DNA of 64,000 nucleotides, taken from the NCBI RefSeq assembly GCF_029027965.1, contig NZ_CP119082.1, forward strand, positions 2,837,001-2,901,000, in the 5' to 3' direction. The notes under the pieces were generated by a model that saw only the letters and a list, made by a program, of their open reading frames with translations, was not told where the DNA came from and did not search any database. The translations under genes and the position numbers were made by a program. Shown one piece after another: positions 20,220-30,266 of the stretch (position 1 is the stretch's first letter; every line of letters begins with the position of its first letter). The stretch comes from Paracoccus sp. S3-43. Its GTDB lineage: Bacteria; Pseudomonadota; Alphaproteobacteria; Rhodobacterales; Rhodobacteraceae.

Positions 20220-21068
20220 ATGATGATGCGTCTTGTGACCCTGTTCACGGCGGTTGCCCTGGGGCTTGCCGCATGTGGAAGCAGCCAGCCGGTCACGCTG
20301 GCCAATCCCACGGTGCCCCCGACCTATCAGGCGCGGACCGATACCGGCCCGAACGGAGAGCCGATCCAGATTCCCGCCGTCCGCGCCGCCTATCTGAACG
20401 AACGCAACCAGCGCCAGCAGGTCGCCTATAACGGACCGGAAGCGCCGGGCACCATCGTCGTCGATCCCTATGCCCGCGTGCTGTACCACGTGCAGCCGGG
20501 CGGCCAGGCGATGCGCTATGGCGTGGCCGTGGGCCGGGCGGGCACGGGCTATGCGGGGACCGCGACCGTGGCGCGCAAGGCGGCCTGGCCAAGCTGGCGC
20601 CCGACCGACAACATGATCCGCACCCAGCCGGACCTTTACGCGCAGTTCTCGGGCGGGCTGTCGGGCGGGATGCACAACCCGCTGGGGTCGCGGGCGCTGT
20701 ATCTCTACGAAGGCGGGCGCGACACCTATTACCGCATCCACGGCACGATGGACCCGTCGTCCATCGGCAAGGCGACCTCGGCCGGCTGCATCCGGCTGTT
20801 CAACCAGGACATCATCGACCTGTTTGCGCAGGTCAGCACCGGCACCACGGTCCATGTCCGCAGCCAGGCGGAAAGCATCCGCTATGAAGGGCCGATGACC
20901 GAAACGCCCGAGGGTTATGTGGTGCCCGCCGGACAGGCGCCGACGGCCACGGCGTCCCCGGCCCCGGCCACCGCGCAGGTGACCGATCCCTATGCGGTCA
21001 CGACCATCGCCACGCCCTACGGCGCGCCGGTCACGACCGTCTCGCCGGTGGAAAGCGCGGTCCGGTAA
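20220..21068 (+). CDS. L,D-transpeptidase lipoprotein (YkuD domain)
   Basis: A 282-residue wall enzyme that would form or exchange L,D-crosslinks or attach proteins to peptidoglycan. The lipobox in AVALGLAACGSSQ predicts a lipid-anchored outer-membrane or periplasmic protein. The YkuD core carries TIVVDPYARVLYHVQPGG, HNPLGSRALYLYEGG and the catalytic YYRIHGTMDP... ATSAGCIRLFNQD (His and Cys of SxGCxR). The tail is a Pro/Thr-rich linker. Three consecutive ATG codons occur; with AAGGAAC just upstream, the second or third (20223 or 20226) has better spacing. Confidence 0.95.
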   Translation: MMMRLVTLFTAVALGLAACGSSQPVTLANPTVPPTYQARTDTGPNGEPIQIPAVRAAYLNERNQRQQVAYNGPEAPGTIVVDPYARVLYHVQPGGQAMRYGVAVGRAGTGYAGTATVARKAAWPSWRPTDNMIRTQPDLYAQFSGGLSGGMHNPLGSRALYLYEGGRDTYYRIHGTMDPSSIGKATSAGCIRLFNQDIIDLFAQVSTGTTVHVRSQAESIRYEGPMTETPEGYVVPAGQAPTATASPAPATAQVTDPYAVTTIATPYGAPVTTVSPVESAVR

Positions 21069-21090
21069 CGCCGCGCCGCCCCGCCCTGCC

Positions 21091-21126
21091 AAGGCCCCCC
21101 AGGGCTCCGGTCCGCGCCGGGGCCTT
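21091..21126 (+). terminator. Terminator of the L,D-transpeptidase gene
   Basis: AAGGCCCC (21091-21098) pairs with GGGGCCTT (21119-21126), which is followed by TCCGTTTG. It lies about 25 bp after the stop codon. Confidence 0.65.
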
Positions 21127-21195
21127 TCCGTTTGCAAATCCCGCAGATCTTCCGCAAAATCCGCGCGAAATCAGGCCCGCGGCAAGGATGAAGCG

Positions 21196-22038
21196 ATGCC
21201 CAACTATAGCAAGCTGGAACAGGAACTGCTGACCGCTGAACAGCGGGCCTTGACGGAAAACAGCCGCGGCGCGGCCTTCGGGACGCTGGACGATCCCGGA
21301 TTGTCCCGGCTGATCGCCGATCTGGACAGGGCCGTGGGGCAGGCCGGACCCAGGGGCGAGAACGGTCAGGTCGCGGCGGCGGATGTCCTGGCGGCGGCCC
21401 TGCGACGGGCCAAGGCGGAACGGCGCAGGCGCAGTCAGGCCGCGCAGGGGGGTCAGGGCACGGCGGCGGAAGGTGCCGCCGCGAAGCCGAAGCCTGCCGC
21501 CGCCAAGCCCGCCGCCAAGCCCGCCCGGCGCAAGCCTGCCTCTCCGGCCCGGAAGCCTGCGGGCCGCGAAAAGGCCGAGATGCGCAAGGCCGACCTGCGA
21601 ACCGGATCGCGCCGCATCGCCAAGGCAAAGCCCGCCACCGCCACCGCCACCGCCCCCACCGTCGCCCCCGCCGAACCCGCGTCGCAGCCCCCCGTGGCGC
21701 CGACCGCCGCGCCCGCCCCGGCCAAATCCGCCGCCCCTGCCCTGGCGCAGCCGGTCGTGGCGGACAAGGCCGACACGGATCGGAAACCCCAGGACAAGGC
21801 CGCCCGCAAAGCCGCGAAAGAGGCCGAGAAGGACGCCCGCAAGGCTGCGCGCAAGGCGGAAAAGGATGCGGCCAAGGCCGCCCAGAAGGCCGAAAAAAAG
21901 GCCGAGAAAGCCGCCGCAAAGGCCGCCAAGGCCGATGGAGCCAAGACCAAGAAGGACAAGGCCAAGGGGGATAAGGACAAGCCCGGGAAGGGCAAGGCGG
22001 GCAAGTCGCGTGCCGCCGACCCCCTGGACGCCGCCTGA
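21196..22038 (+). CDS. Histone-H1-like Lys/Ala-rich protein
   Basis: A 280-residue protein of unknown function. Residues 1-75 look folded (NYSKLEQELLTAEQRALTEN, LSRLIADLDRAVGQAG). Residues 90-190 are Pro/Ala-rich with basic patches. The last third is a repetitive KAAKEAEKDARKAARKAEKD-type tract, closely similar in composition to eukaryotic H1 tails and bacterial H1-like proteins. DNA or polyanion binding is therefore likely but inferred. The ATG follows AAGGATGAAGCG. It lies between two peptidoglycan enzymes and ends 13 bp before the transglycosylase gene, so co-transcription is likely. Confidence 0.75.
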   Translation: MPNYSKLEQELLTAEQRALTENSRGAAFGTLDDPGLSRLIADLDRAVGQAGPRGENGQVAAADVLAAALRRAKAERRRRSQAAQGGQGTAAEGAAAKPKPAAAKPAAKPARRKPASPARKPAGREKAEMRKADLRTGSRRIAKAKPATATATAPTVAPAEPASQPPVAPTAAPAPAKSAAPALAQPVVADKADTDRKPQDKAARKAAKEAEKDARKAARKAEKDAAKAAQKAEKKAEKAAAKAAKADGAKTKKDKAKGDKDKPGKGKAGKSRAADPLDAA

Positions 22039-22051
22039 TCCCGATCCGGGG

Positions 22052-23005
22052 ATGACGGGACCGATCGCCCTTTGCCGCCGCGCGGTCGGCCGGATGGGAC
22101 GGGCCGCCGCCGCCCTGGCGGTGCTGGCGCTGCCCGCGCAGGCCTTTCCCGCCGTGGACGCCCTGGCCGGGCGCCCGCCCGTCCGCCAGTCGGAAACGCT
22201 GCGCTGCACCGATGACGGGCGCGACTGCGTGCGGCTGGACCACTATGCCGCCGATGTCTGCAAGCTGATCGAGCGGAATGCGGCGGAACGCGGGCTGGAT
22301 CCGAATTTCCTGGCCCGGCTGCTGTGGAAGGAAAGCCGCTTCGAGCCGGGCGCGATCAGCCCCGTGGGCGCGCTTGGCATCGCGCAGTTCATGCCTGGGA
22401 CCGCCGATCTCTACGACCTGCACGACCCGTTCAACCCCGCCCAGGCGATCCACAAATCCGCCTGGTATCTGCGCCACCTGACCGACATGTTCGGCAATAT
22501 CGGCCTGGCCGCCGTCGCCTATAACGGCGGGGAAAACCGCGCCGCCCGCTTCATCGGCAAGACCGGCGGGCTGCCCTATGAAACCCAGGATTACGTCGCC
22601 GCGATCACCGGGTTCGAGGCGCTGCGCTGGCGCGACAACCCGCCCCCGGCGGGCGAATTGAAGCTGGCCCTGCACCCCGACATGGCGTTCCGCCCCGCCT
22701 GTGAAAAGCTGGCGGGCGAACGCCGCCTGCGCGAATTCATGGTCCAGCCCAAGGTCTTTCCCTGGGGCGTGATCGTGGCCAGCCATCCCAACCAGTCGGG
22801 CGCCATCAGCCAGGTCGCCCGCCTGAACCGCAGCCTGCGCCCGATCCTGGGCGACAAGCAGGTGGGCTATGTCAGGAAGCAACTGACGGGGATGCCGCGC
22901 GCCGTCTATACCGCCCAGATCGGCTGGGACAGCCGGCGCGAGGCCGCGGCCTTCTGCAACCGGTTCAAGCAGTTGGGCGGGCGGTGCATCGTGTTGAGGA
23001 ACTGA
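22052..23005 (+). CDS. Lytic transglycosylase (SLT domain), secreted
   Basis: A 317-residue exported muramidase-type enzyme that cleaves peptidoglycan with anhydro-sugar formation. A signal-like N-terminus (MGRAAAALAVLALPAQAF) precedes the SLT domain: AERGLDPNFLARLLWKESRF (catalytic Glu in KES), GAISPVGALGIAQFMPGTA and AVAYNGGENRAARFI. The C-terminal 70 residues (YTAQIGWDSRREAAAFC, then FKQLGGRCIVL) have a SPOR-like look, a domain that binds denuded septal glycan. The start at 22052 has no clear ribosome site; the Met at residue 15 is an alternative nearer the signal peptide. Confidence 0.9.
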   Translation: MTGPIALCRRAVGRMGRAAAALAVLALPAQAFPAVDALAGRPPVRQSETLRCTDDGRDCVRLDHYAADVCKLIERNAAERGLDPNFLARLLWKESRFEPGAISPVGALGIAQFMPGTADLYDLHDPFNPAQAIHKSAWYLRHLTDMFGNIGLAAVAYNGGENRAARFIGKTGGLPYETQDYVAAITGFEALRWRDNPPPAGELKLALHPDMAFRPACEKLAGERRLREFMVQPKVFPWGVIVASHPNQSGAISQVARLNRSLRPILGDKQVGYVRKQLTGMPRAVYTAQIGWDSRREAAAFCNRFKQLGGRCIVLRN

Positions 23006-23030
23006 CCGGCATCAATCATCGGGGGTGGTC

Positions 23031-23660
23031 ATGCGATTGTTCGTTCTGGGCGCGTCGGGCGGGGTGGGATCGTCCCTGTTGCAGCAAGCCGTCGCGCGGG
23101 GGCACCGGATCACCGCGCAGACCCGTGGCGCCGCAAGGCTGACCGAAACCGAGGGCGTCGACGTCATCGTCGGTTCGCCGACGGACGAGGCATTCCTGCG
23201 CGGCCATGTCGCCGGCCACGATGCCGTGGTGCTGTGCACCGGCATCGACAGGATGGGCAAGACCACCCTGTTCTCGGATACCGCCAAGGCGGTCGTGGCG
23301 GCGATGACGGCGGCCGGGGTGCGGCGCCTGGTGGCGGTGACGGGGATCGGCGCCGGGGACAGCCGGGGCCATGGCGGCTGGCTCTACAACCGCGTCATCT
23401 TTCCGCTGTTTACCCGCGACCGCTATGCCGACAAGGATCGACAAGAGGCGATCATCGAAGCAAGCGGCCTGGACTGGACCATCGTCAGGCCCGCGCCCTT
23501 TGCCGCTAGGGAAGGATCGGGGCCGTTGCAGATCCACACCGATATTCCAGGGGGGCTTCAACTGCGCTCGATCACCCGTGCCGAGGTCGCGCGGTTCATC
23601 CTCGACAGCCTCGAACAGGCCAGCTTCATCCGCGAGAAGCCGTTCATCGGGCATTCCTGA
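23031..23660 (+). CDS. NAD(P)-binding Rossmann oxidoreductase-like protein
   Basis: A 209-residue atypical short-chain dehydrogenase family protein of the NAD(P)H-binding type. The dinucleotide fold opens with MRLFVLGASGGVGSSLLQQA (GxSGxxG), then HDAVVLCTGID and RRLVAVTGIGAGDSRG. It ends with DWTIVRPAPFA and the C-terminal LRSITRAEVARFILDSLEQA. No canonical catalytic YxxxK is evident, so it could be a flavin/NAD(P)H reductase or a regulatory binder. The ATG follows GGGGGTGGTC. It is on the same strand as the transglycosylase, 25 bp away. Confidence 0.85.
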   Translation: MRLFVLGASGGVGSSLLQQAVARGHRITAQTRGAARLTETEGVDVIVGSPTDEAFLRGHVAGHDAVVLCTGIDRMGKTTLFSDTAKAVVAAMTAAGVRRLVAVTGIGAGDSRGHGGWLYNRVIFPLFTRDRYADKDRQEAIIEASGLDWTIVRPAPFAAREGSGPLQIHTDIPGGLQLRSITRAEVARFILDSLEQASFIREKPFIGHS

Positions 23661-23671
23661 ACCGGCTGGCC

Positions 23672-25873
23672 TCAGAGGAAGCTCTGCGGATCAATATCCA
23701 CCGCCAGCCGCAAATTCGTCGGCGGCCTGTGCGGCGCCAGCCAGGCGGCGATGGCGGCCTGGACCGGGGCCTGGCGGGGGGCGTGGACCAGCATCCGCAT
23801 CCGATTGCGACCCCGGATCCGCGCGATGGGCGCGGGCGCCGGTCCCCACAGTTGCGCGCCCGCCTGTTCCAGCGGCGCGGCATGGGCGGCCAGGTGGCGG
23901 GCGAAGTCGCTGACCACGCCCAGGTCGGGATGGGACAGGATGATCCCCGCCAGACGGCCAAAGGGCGGCATTCCGGTGGCCTGGCGGGCGGCGGCCTCGG
24001 CGTTCCAGAAGGCCTCGTCCTCGCCCGACAGGATCGCGCGGATCACCGGGTGATCGGGCTGGTGGGTTTGCAGCAGCGCCACGCCCGGCGCCGCGCCGGA
24101 CACCCGCCCGGCCCGGCCCGCCACCTGCCGCATCAGCTGGAAGCTGCGCTCGGCGGCGCGCAGGTCGGCGCCTTGCAGGCCCAGGTCGGCGTCGATCACC
24201 CCGACCAGCGTCAGGCGCGGAAAGTTGTGGCCCTTGGCGACGATCTGCGTGCCGATGATGATCTGCGTGTCGCCATTCGCGATCTCGGCGATGGTGTCCT
24301 TCAGCGCGCGGGCGGACTGGAACAGGTCAGAGGACAGGACGGTGGCCTTGGCATCGGGGAACCGGGCCGCGACCTCCTCGGCGATGCGTTCGACGCCGGG
24401 ACCGATGGGGACCAGCTTGCCCTCGACCCCGCAAGAGGGGCAGGCGATGGGGATCGGGCGCGTCTCGCCGCATTGATGGCAGACCAGGCGGTTCTGGAAG
24501 CGGTGTTCGACCATCCGCGCGTCGCATTGGTGGCAGGCGATCTGTTCGCCGCAGGCCCGGCAGACCGTCACCGGCGCGAATCCGCGTCGGTTCAGGAACA
24601 GCAGCGACTGTTCGCCCCGGACGATCCGCGATTCGACCGCCGCCGCCAGCGTGGGCGAGATCCAGCGGTTCGAGGCCATCTCCTCGGCCCGCAGGTCGAT
24701 GGCGGCCATGTCGGGCAGTTCGGCGGCGCCATAGCGTGACCGCAGATCCAGCCGCCGGTATTTGCCGCTGGCCGCGTTCGCCCAGCTTTCCAGGGACGGC
24801 GTGGCCGAGGCCAGCACCACCTGCGCCCCGTTGATCGACGCCCGCAGCACCGCCATGTCGCGGGCGCTGTAATAGACCACATCCTCCTGCTTGTAGCTGG
24901 AGTCGTGTTCCTCATCGACGACGATCAGGCCCAGGTCGCGGAAGGGCAGGAACAGCGCCGATCTTGCGCCGACGACCAGCCCGACCTGTCCGCGACCGGC
25001 CATGTGCCACAACCGGCGGCGTTCCGTGCGGGTGATGCCGCTGTGCCATTCGCCGGGGCGGGCGCCGAAGCGGGCCTCGACCCGGTCCAGGAATTCGGCC
25101 GAGAGCGCGATTTCCGGCAGCAGGACCAGCACCTGACGGCCACGCGAGAGGCATTCGGCGACGGCTTCCAGATAGACCTCGGTCTTGCCCGACCCGGTGA
25201 CGCCGCGCAGCAGGGTGGTGCCATATCCGCCCGACCCGAGGGCCGCGCGCAGGGCGTCCGCCGCCGCCTGCTGGTCGGCATCCAGCGGCTTGCCGTGCCG
25301 GGACGGGTCAAGGCGCGGATAGGGCAGGTCGCGGGGCGCCTGGATCTCGGCCAGCGTGCCCGCCGCGACCAGGCCCTTGACCACCGCCGTGCCGACGCCC
25401 GCAAGCTGCGCCAGTTCCGAGGCCGCAAAGCTGGCCCCGCCGTGATCGGCCACGACCTGCATCACGCGCTCTCGCGCCTCGGTCATGCGCGACGGCGCCG
25501 CGCCCCCCGGCACGATCACCCGCCGCGCGGCGGGCGGCTGGTCCAGATCCGGCGCGCGGGTCGCCATGCGCAGCATCAGCGGCAGCGGCGTCAGCGTGTA
25601 TTCGGCGGCGCGGGTCAGAAACTCCAGGAACCGCGCGTCGAAGGGATCGGCATCCAGCACCCGCGCAACCGGGCGCAGCTTGGCCAGGTCGAAATCGCCC
25701 GTCCCCGGCCCCATGGCAAGGCCCAGCACCCGGCGCGGTCCCAGCGGCACCAGCACCAGCTGCCCCTGCGCCACCCCGTCCTCGGGCGCGAGGTAATCCA
25801 GCACGCCCACCGGCTCGACCGTCAGGACGGCGATGCGGTCGCGCGCGGCGAAAAAGGCGTGGGGGCTTTTCAT
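23672..25873 (-). CDS. priA: Primosomal replication protein N' (helicase PriA)
   Basis: PriA recognises stalled forks and reloads the replisome. The 733 residues hold a 3'BD-like N-terminus, Walker A RGVTGSGKTEVYLE (about residue 226), the DEEH box LIVVDEEHDSSYKQED (about 319), and a zinc region with paired Cys (CRACGEQIACHQCDARM, then VCHQCGETRPIPIACPSCG). Helicase motifs IIGTQIVAKGHNFPRLTLVG and QVAGRAGR follow. The start MKSPHAFFAARDRIAV is chosen because the 26-codon upstream extension lies in the divergent gap to tal. Confidence 0.98.
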   Translation of the reverse strand: MKSPHAFFAARDRIAVLTVEPVGVLDYLAPEDGVAQGQLVLVPLGPRRVLGLAMGPGTGDFDLAKLRPVARVLDADPFDARFLEFLTRAAEYTLTPLPLMLRMATRAPDLDQPPAARRVIVPGGAAPSRMTEARERVMQVVADHGGASFAASELAQLAGVGTAVVKGLVAAGTLAEIQAPRDLPYPRLDPSRHGKPLDADQQAAADALRAALGSGGYGTTLLRGVTGSGKTEVYLEAVAECLSRGRQVLVLLPEIALSAEFLDRVEARFGARPGEWHSGITRTERRRLWHMAGRGQVGLVVGARSALFLPFRDLGLIVVDEEHDSSYKQEDVVYYSARDMAVLRASINGAQVVLASATPSLESWANAASGKYRRLDLRSRYGAAELPDMAAIDLRAEEMASNRWISPTLAAAVESRIVRGEQSLLFLNRRGFAPVTVCRACGEQIACHQCDARMVEHRFQNRLVCHQCGETRPIPIACPSCGVEGKLVPIGPGVERIAEEVAARFPDAKATVLSSDLFQSARALKDTIAEIANGDTQIIIGTQIVAKGHNFPRLTLVGVIDADLGLQGADLRAAERSFQLMRQVAGRAGRVSGAAPGVALLQTHQPDHPVIRAILSGEDEAFWNAEAAARQATGMPPFGRLAGIILSHPDLGVVSDFARHLAAHAAPLEQAGAQLWGPAPAPIARIRGRNRMRMLVHAPRQAPVQAAIAAWLAPHRPPTNLRLAVDIDPQSFL

Positions 25874-25980
25874 CGCCCTGATAAAACCCCGCCCCGCGCC
25901 CGTTGCAAGCCCGCCCTGCCCCTTTCGGCGGGCGGGGTTTTGCGCTATCACCCCCGCGAACCGCCTTGGGGAGCCTGGCC

Positions 25981-26637
25981 ATGAAATTCTTCCTTGATAC
26001 CGCCGATGTGGATGCCATCCGCGAACTGAACGACCTGGGCATGGTCGACGGCGTGACCACCAACCCGTCGCTGATCCTGAAAGCCGGCCGCGACATCGAG
26101 GAGGTGACGGCCGAGATCTGCGCCCTGGTCGACGGCCCCGTCAGCGCCGAGGTCGTGGCCGAGACGGCCGAGGACATGATCCGCGAGGGCCGTCACCTGG
26201 CGAAGATCGCCAAGAACATCGCCATCAAGGTGCCGCTGACCTGGGACGGGCTGAAGGCCTGCCGGACCTTCGCCGACGAAGGCCACATGGTCAACGTGAC
26301 GCTGTGCTTCACCGCCGCCCAGGCGATCCTGGCCGCCAAGGCGGGCGCGACCTTCATCAGCCCCTTCATCGGTCGGCTGGACGATATCGGCCTGGATGGC
26401 GTGGACCTGATCGCCGACATCCGCGAGATCTATGACAACTATGGGTACGAGACCCAGATCCTTGCCGCATCCATCCGGTCCGTGAACCATATCGTCGAGG
26501 TGGGCAAGATCGGCGCCGACGTGATCACCGCGCCCCCTGCCGTCATCAAGTCGATGGCAAAGCATGTCTTGACGGACAAGGGGCTTGAGCAGTTCACTGC
26601 CGACTGGGCCAAGACCGGTCAGAAGATCGGCGGATAA
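25981..26637 (+). CDS. tal: Transaldolase (TalC/Fsa-type)
   Basis: A 218-residue short transaldolase, the family that moves dihydroxyacetone units in the pentose phosphate pathway. The Schiff-base lysine is in [16 protein letters not shown]. Also visible are [48 protein letters not shown] and [20 protein letters not shown]. Length and motifs match subfamily 3, which is hard to separate from fructose-6-phosphate aldolase by sequence alone; transaldolase is the common activity. The ATG follows GGGGAGCCTGGCC. It is divergent from priA. Confidence 0.96.
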   Translation: MKFFLDTADVDAIRELNDLGMVDGVTTNPSLILKAGRDIEEVTAEICALVDGPVSAEVVAETAEDMIREGRHLAKIAKNIAIKVPLTWDGLKACRTFADEGHMVNVTLCFTAAQAILAAKAGATFISPFIGRLDDIGLDGVDLIADIREIYDNYGYETQILAASIRSVNHIVEVGKIGADVITAPPAVIKSMAKHVLTDKGLEQFTADWAKTGQKIGG

Positions 26638-26668
26638 CGCACAGAAACAGGTATAGGGCGGGACAGGC

Positions 26669-27360
26669 ATGACGGCGGACCAGCAGGCGATTCTGGATTC
26701 GGAAACGCGCGACAGGCTTCTGGCCGATCCCGGCGTCATCCTGGCCGACCGCGACCTGATGCGCGCGCTTGTCGCCGCCCGCGAGGCCGAGGTCGGCGAC
26801 AATGTCATCGACATTCGCGGCCGCGCGATGGAGGTGCTGGAATCGCGCCTCGACCGGCTGGAAAGCCAGCATGAAAGCGTGATCGCCGCCGCCTATGACA
26901 ACCAGTCGGGCACGGCGGTCATCCACCGCGCGGTGATCGGGCTGCTGGAATCGGCCGATCTGGCCGAGCTGGTGGACAGCCTGCAATCCGACATCGCCCC
27001 CCTGCTGCGGATCGAGACGCTGCGGCTGGTGGTCGAACCCGCCCCCGCCATCCCCGGCCTGCCCGAGGACGCGGTGACCGTTCCCGAAGGCGCCATCGGC
27101 CGGATCATCGCCGCCGGCCGGCGCACGCCGCGCGGCGACGACATCGTGCTGCGCCCCGCCTCGCCCATCACCCAGCCGCTGCACGGCCGCCAGGTCGCGT
27201 CCGAGGCGATGCTGCCCATCGACCTGGGCGCCCGGCGCCCGCGCGCCATGCTGCTGATGGGCAGCGGCGACGCGTCCCGCTTCATGCCCGCCCACGGCAC
27301 CGACCTGCTGCGCTTCTTCGCCCAGGTGTTCCGGCTGGTGCTGCTGTCGCGGCTGCGCGG

Positions 27361-27364
<4 letters not shown>
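26669..27364 (+). CDS. DUF484 family protein
   Basis: A 231-residue DUF484 protein. It has an N-terminal helical region (DRDLMRALVAAREAEVGDNV, RAMEVLESRLDRLESQHESV) and a GAF-like C-terminal half (GAIGRIIAAGRRTPRGDDIV, EAMLPIDLGARRPRAMLLMG). DUF484 genes commonly sit directly before xerC, as here with a four-base ATGA overlap. The function is unknown; the position suggests a link to chromosome dimer resolution or cell-division timing, inferred from context. Confidence 0.9.
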
Positions 27365-28290
<926 letters not shown>

Positions 28291-28347
28291 GGTCGAACCC
28301 CGCCCCGCCCCGCCGCGTTTGTTCTGCCCGATCAGAAGGATGACACC

Positions 28348-28923
28348 ATGACCACACATGCGATCTTCAACCGGCCGATGGACGCGCCGATCCCGGCGGG
28401 ATTTGACCAGGCGATCTTCGGCATGGGCTGCTATTGGGGCCCCGAGCGGCTGTTCTGGAAACAGAGCGGCGTCTGGCTGACGCAGGTGGGCTTCGCGGGC
28501 GGCACCGCCGAGAACCCGACCTATGAGCAGGTCAGGTCCGGCGCCACCGGCCATGCCGAGGTCGTGCGCGTCGTCTATGACAGCTCCAAGATCAGCTATG
28601 ACCACCTGCTGCAACTGTTCTGGGAAAACCACGACCCGACTCAGGGCGACCGCCAGGGCAACGACGTGGGCGACCAGTATCGCAGCCTGATCATGGTCTT
28701 CACCGACAGCCAGCGCGCGGCGGCCGAGGCGTCGAAGATCGACTATGACAACCGCCTGGCCGTGGCGGGTTTCGGCAAGATCACCACCCGGATCGTCGGC
28801 CCCGCCCCCTTCTGGCCCGCCCATGACGCGCATCAGCAGTATCTGGAAAAAAACCCCGACGGTTATTGCGGCCTGAAGGGCACCGGGGTAGAGGCGAGCC
28901 TGCCCAACCCGGATCCGATCTGA
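28348..28923 (+). CDS. msrA: Peptide methionine-S-sulfoxide reductase MsrA
   Basis: MsrA repairs the S-epimer of oxidised methionine. The active-site motif here is FGMGCYWGPERLF, a Tyr variant of the usual GCFWG. GHAEVVRVVYDSSKISYDHL, DPTQGDRQGNDVGDQYRS and HQQYLEKNPDGYCG follow. The resolving Cys in GYCG is kept, but the second C-terminal Cys of the Escherichia coli enzyme is missing (GVEASLP in its place), so thioredoxin recycling would use one resolving step. 191 residues. The stop overlaps the prmA start by one base. Confidence 0.95.
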   Translation: MTTHAIFNRPMDAPIPAGFDQAIFGMGCYWGPERLFWKQSGVWLTQVGFAGGTAENPTYEQVRSGATGHAEVVRVVYDSSKISYDHLLQLFWENHDPTQGDRQGNDVGDQYRSLIMVFTDSQRAAAEASKIDYDNRLAVAGFGKITTRIVGPAPFWPAHDAHQQYLEKNPDGYCGLKGTGVEASLPNPDPI

Positions 28924-29795
28924 TGACCACCTTTACCGCGCTGACCCATGTTCGGGGCCGCCAGGCCGCCGAAGCCTTGGCCGAGGCTTGCGAGGCTCTG
29001 GATCCCGAACCCGTCGGCACCGGCGTCTTCGAGATCGAGGACGGGTCGGACCGCTGGGAGGTCGGCGTCTATTTCACCGAACGCCCCGACGAGATCGGGC
29101 TTGCCCTGCTGGCGGCCGTCCATGGCGCCAATCCCTTCGCGGTGTCCGAACTGCCCGAGGTGGACTGGGTGGCGCATGTGCGGCGCGAACTGACCCCGGT
29201 GCGCGCGGGGCGGTTCTTCGTCCATGGCAGCCACGATGCCGACAAGGTGCCCGAAGGCGTCGAGGCCCTGTGGATCGAGGCCGCGATGGCCTTCGGCACC
29301 GGCCATCACGACACCACCAAGGGCTGCCTTGAGGCTCTGGACCGGCTGGCCGTGCAGGGGTTTCAGCCCCACCGCATCGTCGATATCGGCTGCGGCACCG
29401 CCGTCCTGGCGATGGCGGCCGCGCGGCTGTGGCCGGTCACGGTTCTGGCCGGCGACATCGACGCGGTGGCCGTGGACACGGCGGCCGCCAATGTCATCGC
29501 GAATGGGCTGGACGGCCGGGTGATCTGCCTTGAGGCCGCGGGCTTCGGCCATCAGATGCTGGAGGACAACGCGCCCTATGATCTGGTGCTGGCCAATATC
29601 CTGAAGCAGCCGCTGATCGATCTGGCCCCGCAGATGGCCCAGATGGTCGCGCCGGGCGGGCGGATCATCCTGTCGGGCATCCTCACCACCCAGGCGGACG
29701 AGGTGACGGAAGTCTATGGCGCGCAGGGCTTTGACCTGGACCGGCGCGACGATCTGGGCGACTGGTCGGCGCTGACGCTGGCGCGGCGATCCTGA
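28923..29795 (+). CDS. prmA: Ribosomal protein L11 methyltransferase
   Basis: A 290-residue SAM-dependent enzyme that trimethylates L11. Motifs: an N-terminal substrate domain, IEAAMAFGTGHHDTTKGCLE (the GTGHH region), HRIVDIGCGTAVLAMAA (SAM site), VLAGDIDAVAVDTAAANV, and LVLANILKQPLIDLAP (NIL in place of NPPY, as expected for PrmA). The start overlaps the msrA stop; the 19-codon upstream extension lies inside msrA. Confidence 0.94.
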   Translation: MTTFTALTHVRGRQAAEALAEACEALDPEPVGTGVFEIEDGSDRWEVGVYFTERPDEIGLALLAAVHGANPFAVSELPEVDWVAHVRRELTPVRAGRFFVHGSHDADKVPEGVEALWIEAAMAFGTGHHDTTKGCLEALDRLAVQGFQPHRIVDIGCGTAVLAMAAARLWPVTVLAGDIDAVAVDTAAANVIANGLDGRVICLEAAGFGHQMLEDNAPYDLVLANILKQPLIDLAPQMAQMVAPGGRIILSGILTTQADEVTEVYGAQGFDLDRRDDLGDWSALTLARRS

Positions 29796-29809
29796 CCGCT
29801 ACGGCGGAC

Positions 29810-29838
29810 TTGAAAAACCGGCCGCGATCGGCTATGTA
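29810..29838 (+). promoter_or_regulatory. Sigma-70-type promoter of the cold-shock gene
   Basis: TTGAAA (29810-29815), a 17-base spacer, TATGTA (29833-29838). It implies a 5' leader of about 110 bases before the cold-shock ATG. Long structured leaders of this kind act as thermosensors in cspA-type genes; whether this one does is inferred. Confidence 0.6.
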
Positions 29839-29957
29839 GCGGTGGCTGATGTTCTTCCTTCGACCTTCTGTCTGCTTCACGGCTTCAGATGTTCTTGCGA
29901 CGACTGGGCCGCGCCACCGCAATCTCGCGGGTGGCATACATGACAGGAGATATCACG

Positions 29958-30164
29958 ATGGCCAATGGCACCGTGAAATGGTTCAACGCCACCAAAGGCT
30001 TCGGCTTCATCCAGCCGGAACATGGCACCAAAGACGTGTTTCTGCACATTTCCGCAGTGGAGCGCGCCGGCCTCCAGCAGATCAAGGACGGCCAGGCCGT
30101 GACCTTCGACGTGGAACGTGGCCGCGACGGCCGCGAATCGGCGACGAACCTGGCACTGGCCTAA
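29958..30164 (+). CDS. Cold-shock domain protein (CspA family)
   Basis: A 68-residue single cold-shock domain, a beta-barrel that binds single-stranded RNA or DNA. The RNP1 motif KGFGFIQPE and RNP2 VFLHISAVE are intact (MANGTVKWFNATKGFGFI at the start). The ATG follows AGGAGATATCACG, a strong ribosome site. Several Csp paralogues are usual in this family of bacteria, so a specific cspA/cspE name is not given. Confidence 0.97.
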   Translation: MANGTVKWFNATKGFGFIQPEHGTKDVFLHISAVERAGLQQIKDGQAVTFDVERGRDGRESATNLALA

Positions 30165-30183
30165 GTCGCCTCTGCACTGAAAA

Positions 30184-30222
30184 TCGGGCGGCAGCACTGG
30201 CTGCCTCCCTTCCCGATCACCG
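30184..30222 (+). terminator. Possible terminator after the cold-shock gene
   Basis: ATCGGG and CCCGAT enclose an inner GGCAGC/GCTGCC hairpin about 20 bp after the stop. It has no T run, so the call is tentative. Confidence 0.4.
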
Positions 30223-30266
30223 GACGCATTGGCGCGGGATCGGATGAATTCCATGAAAGATCCGTT

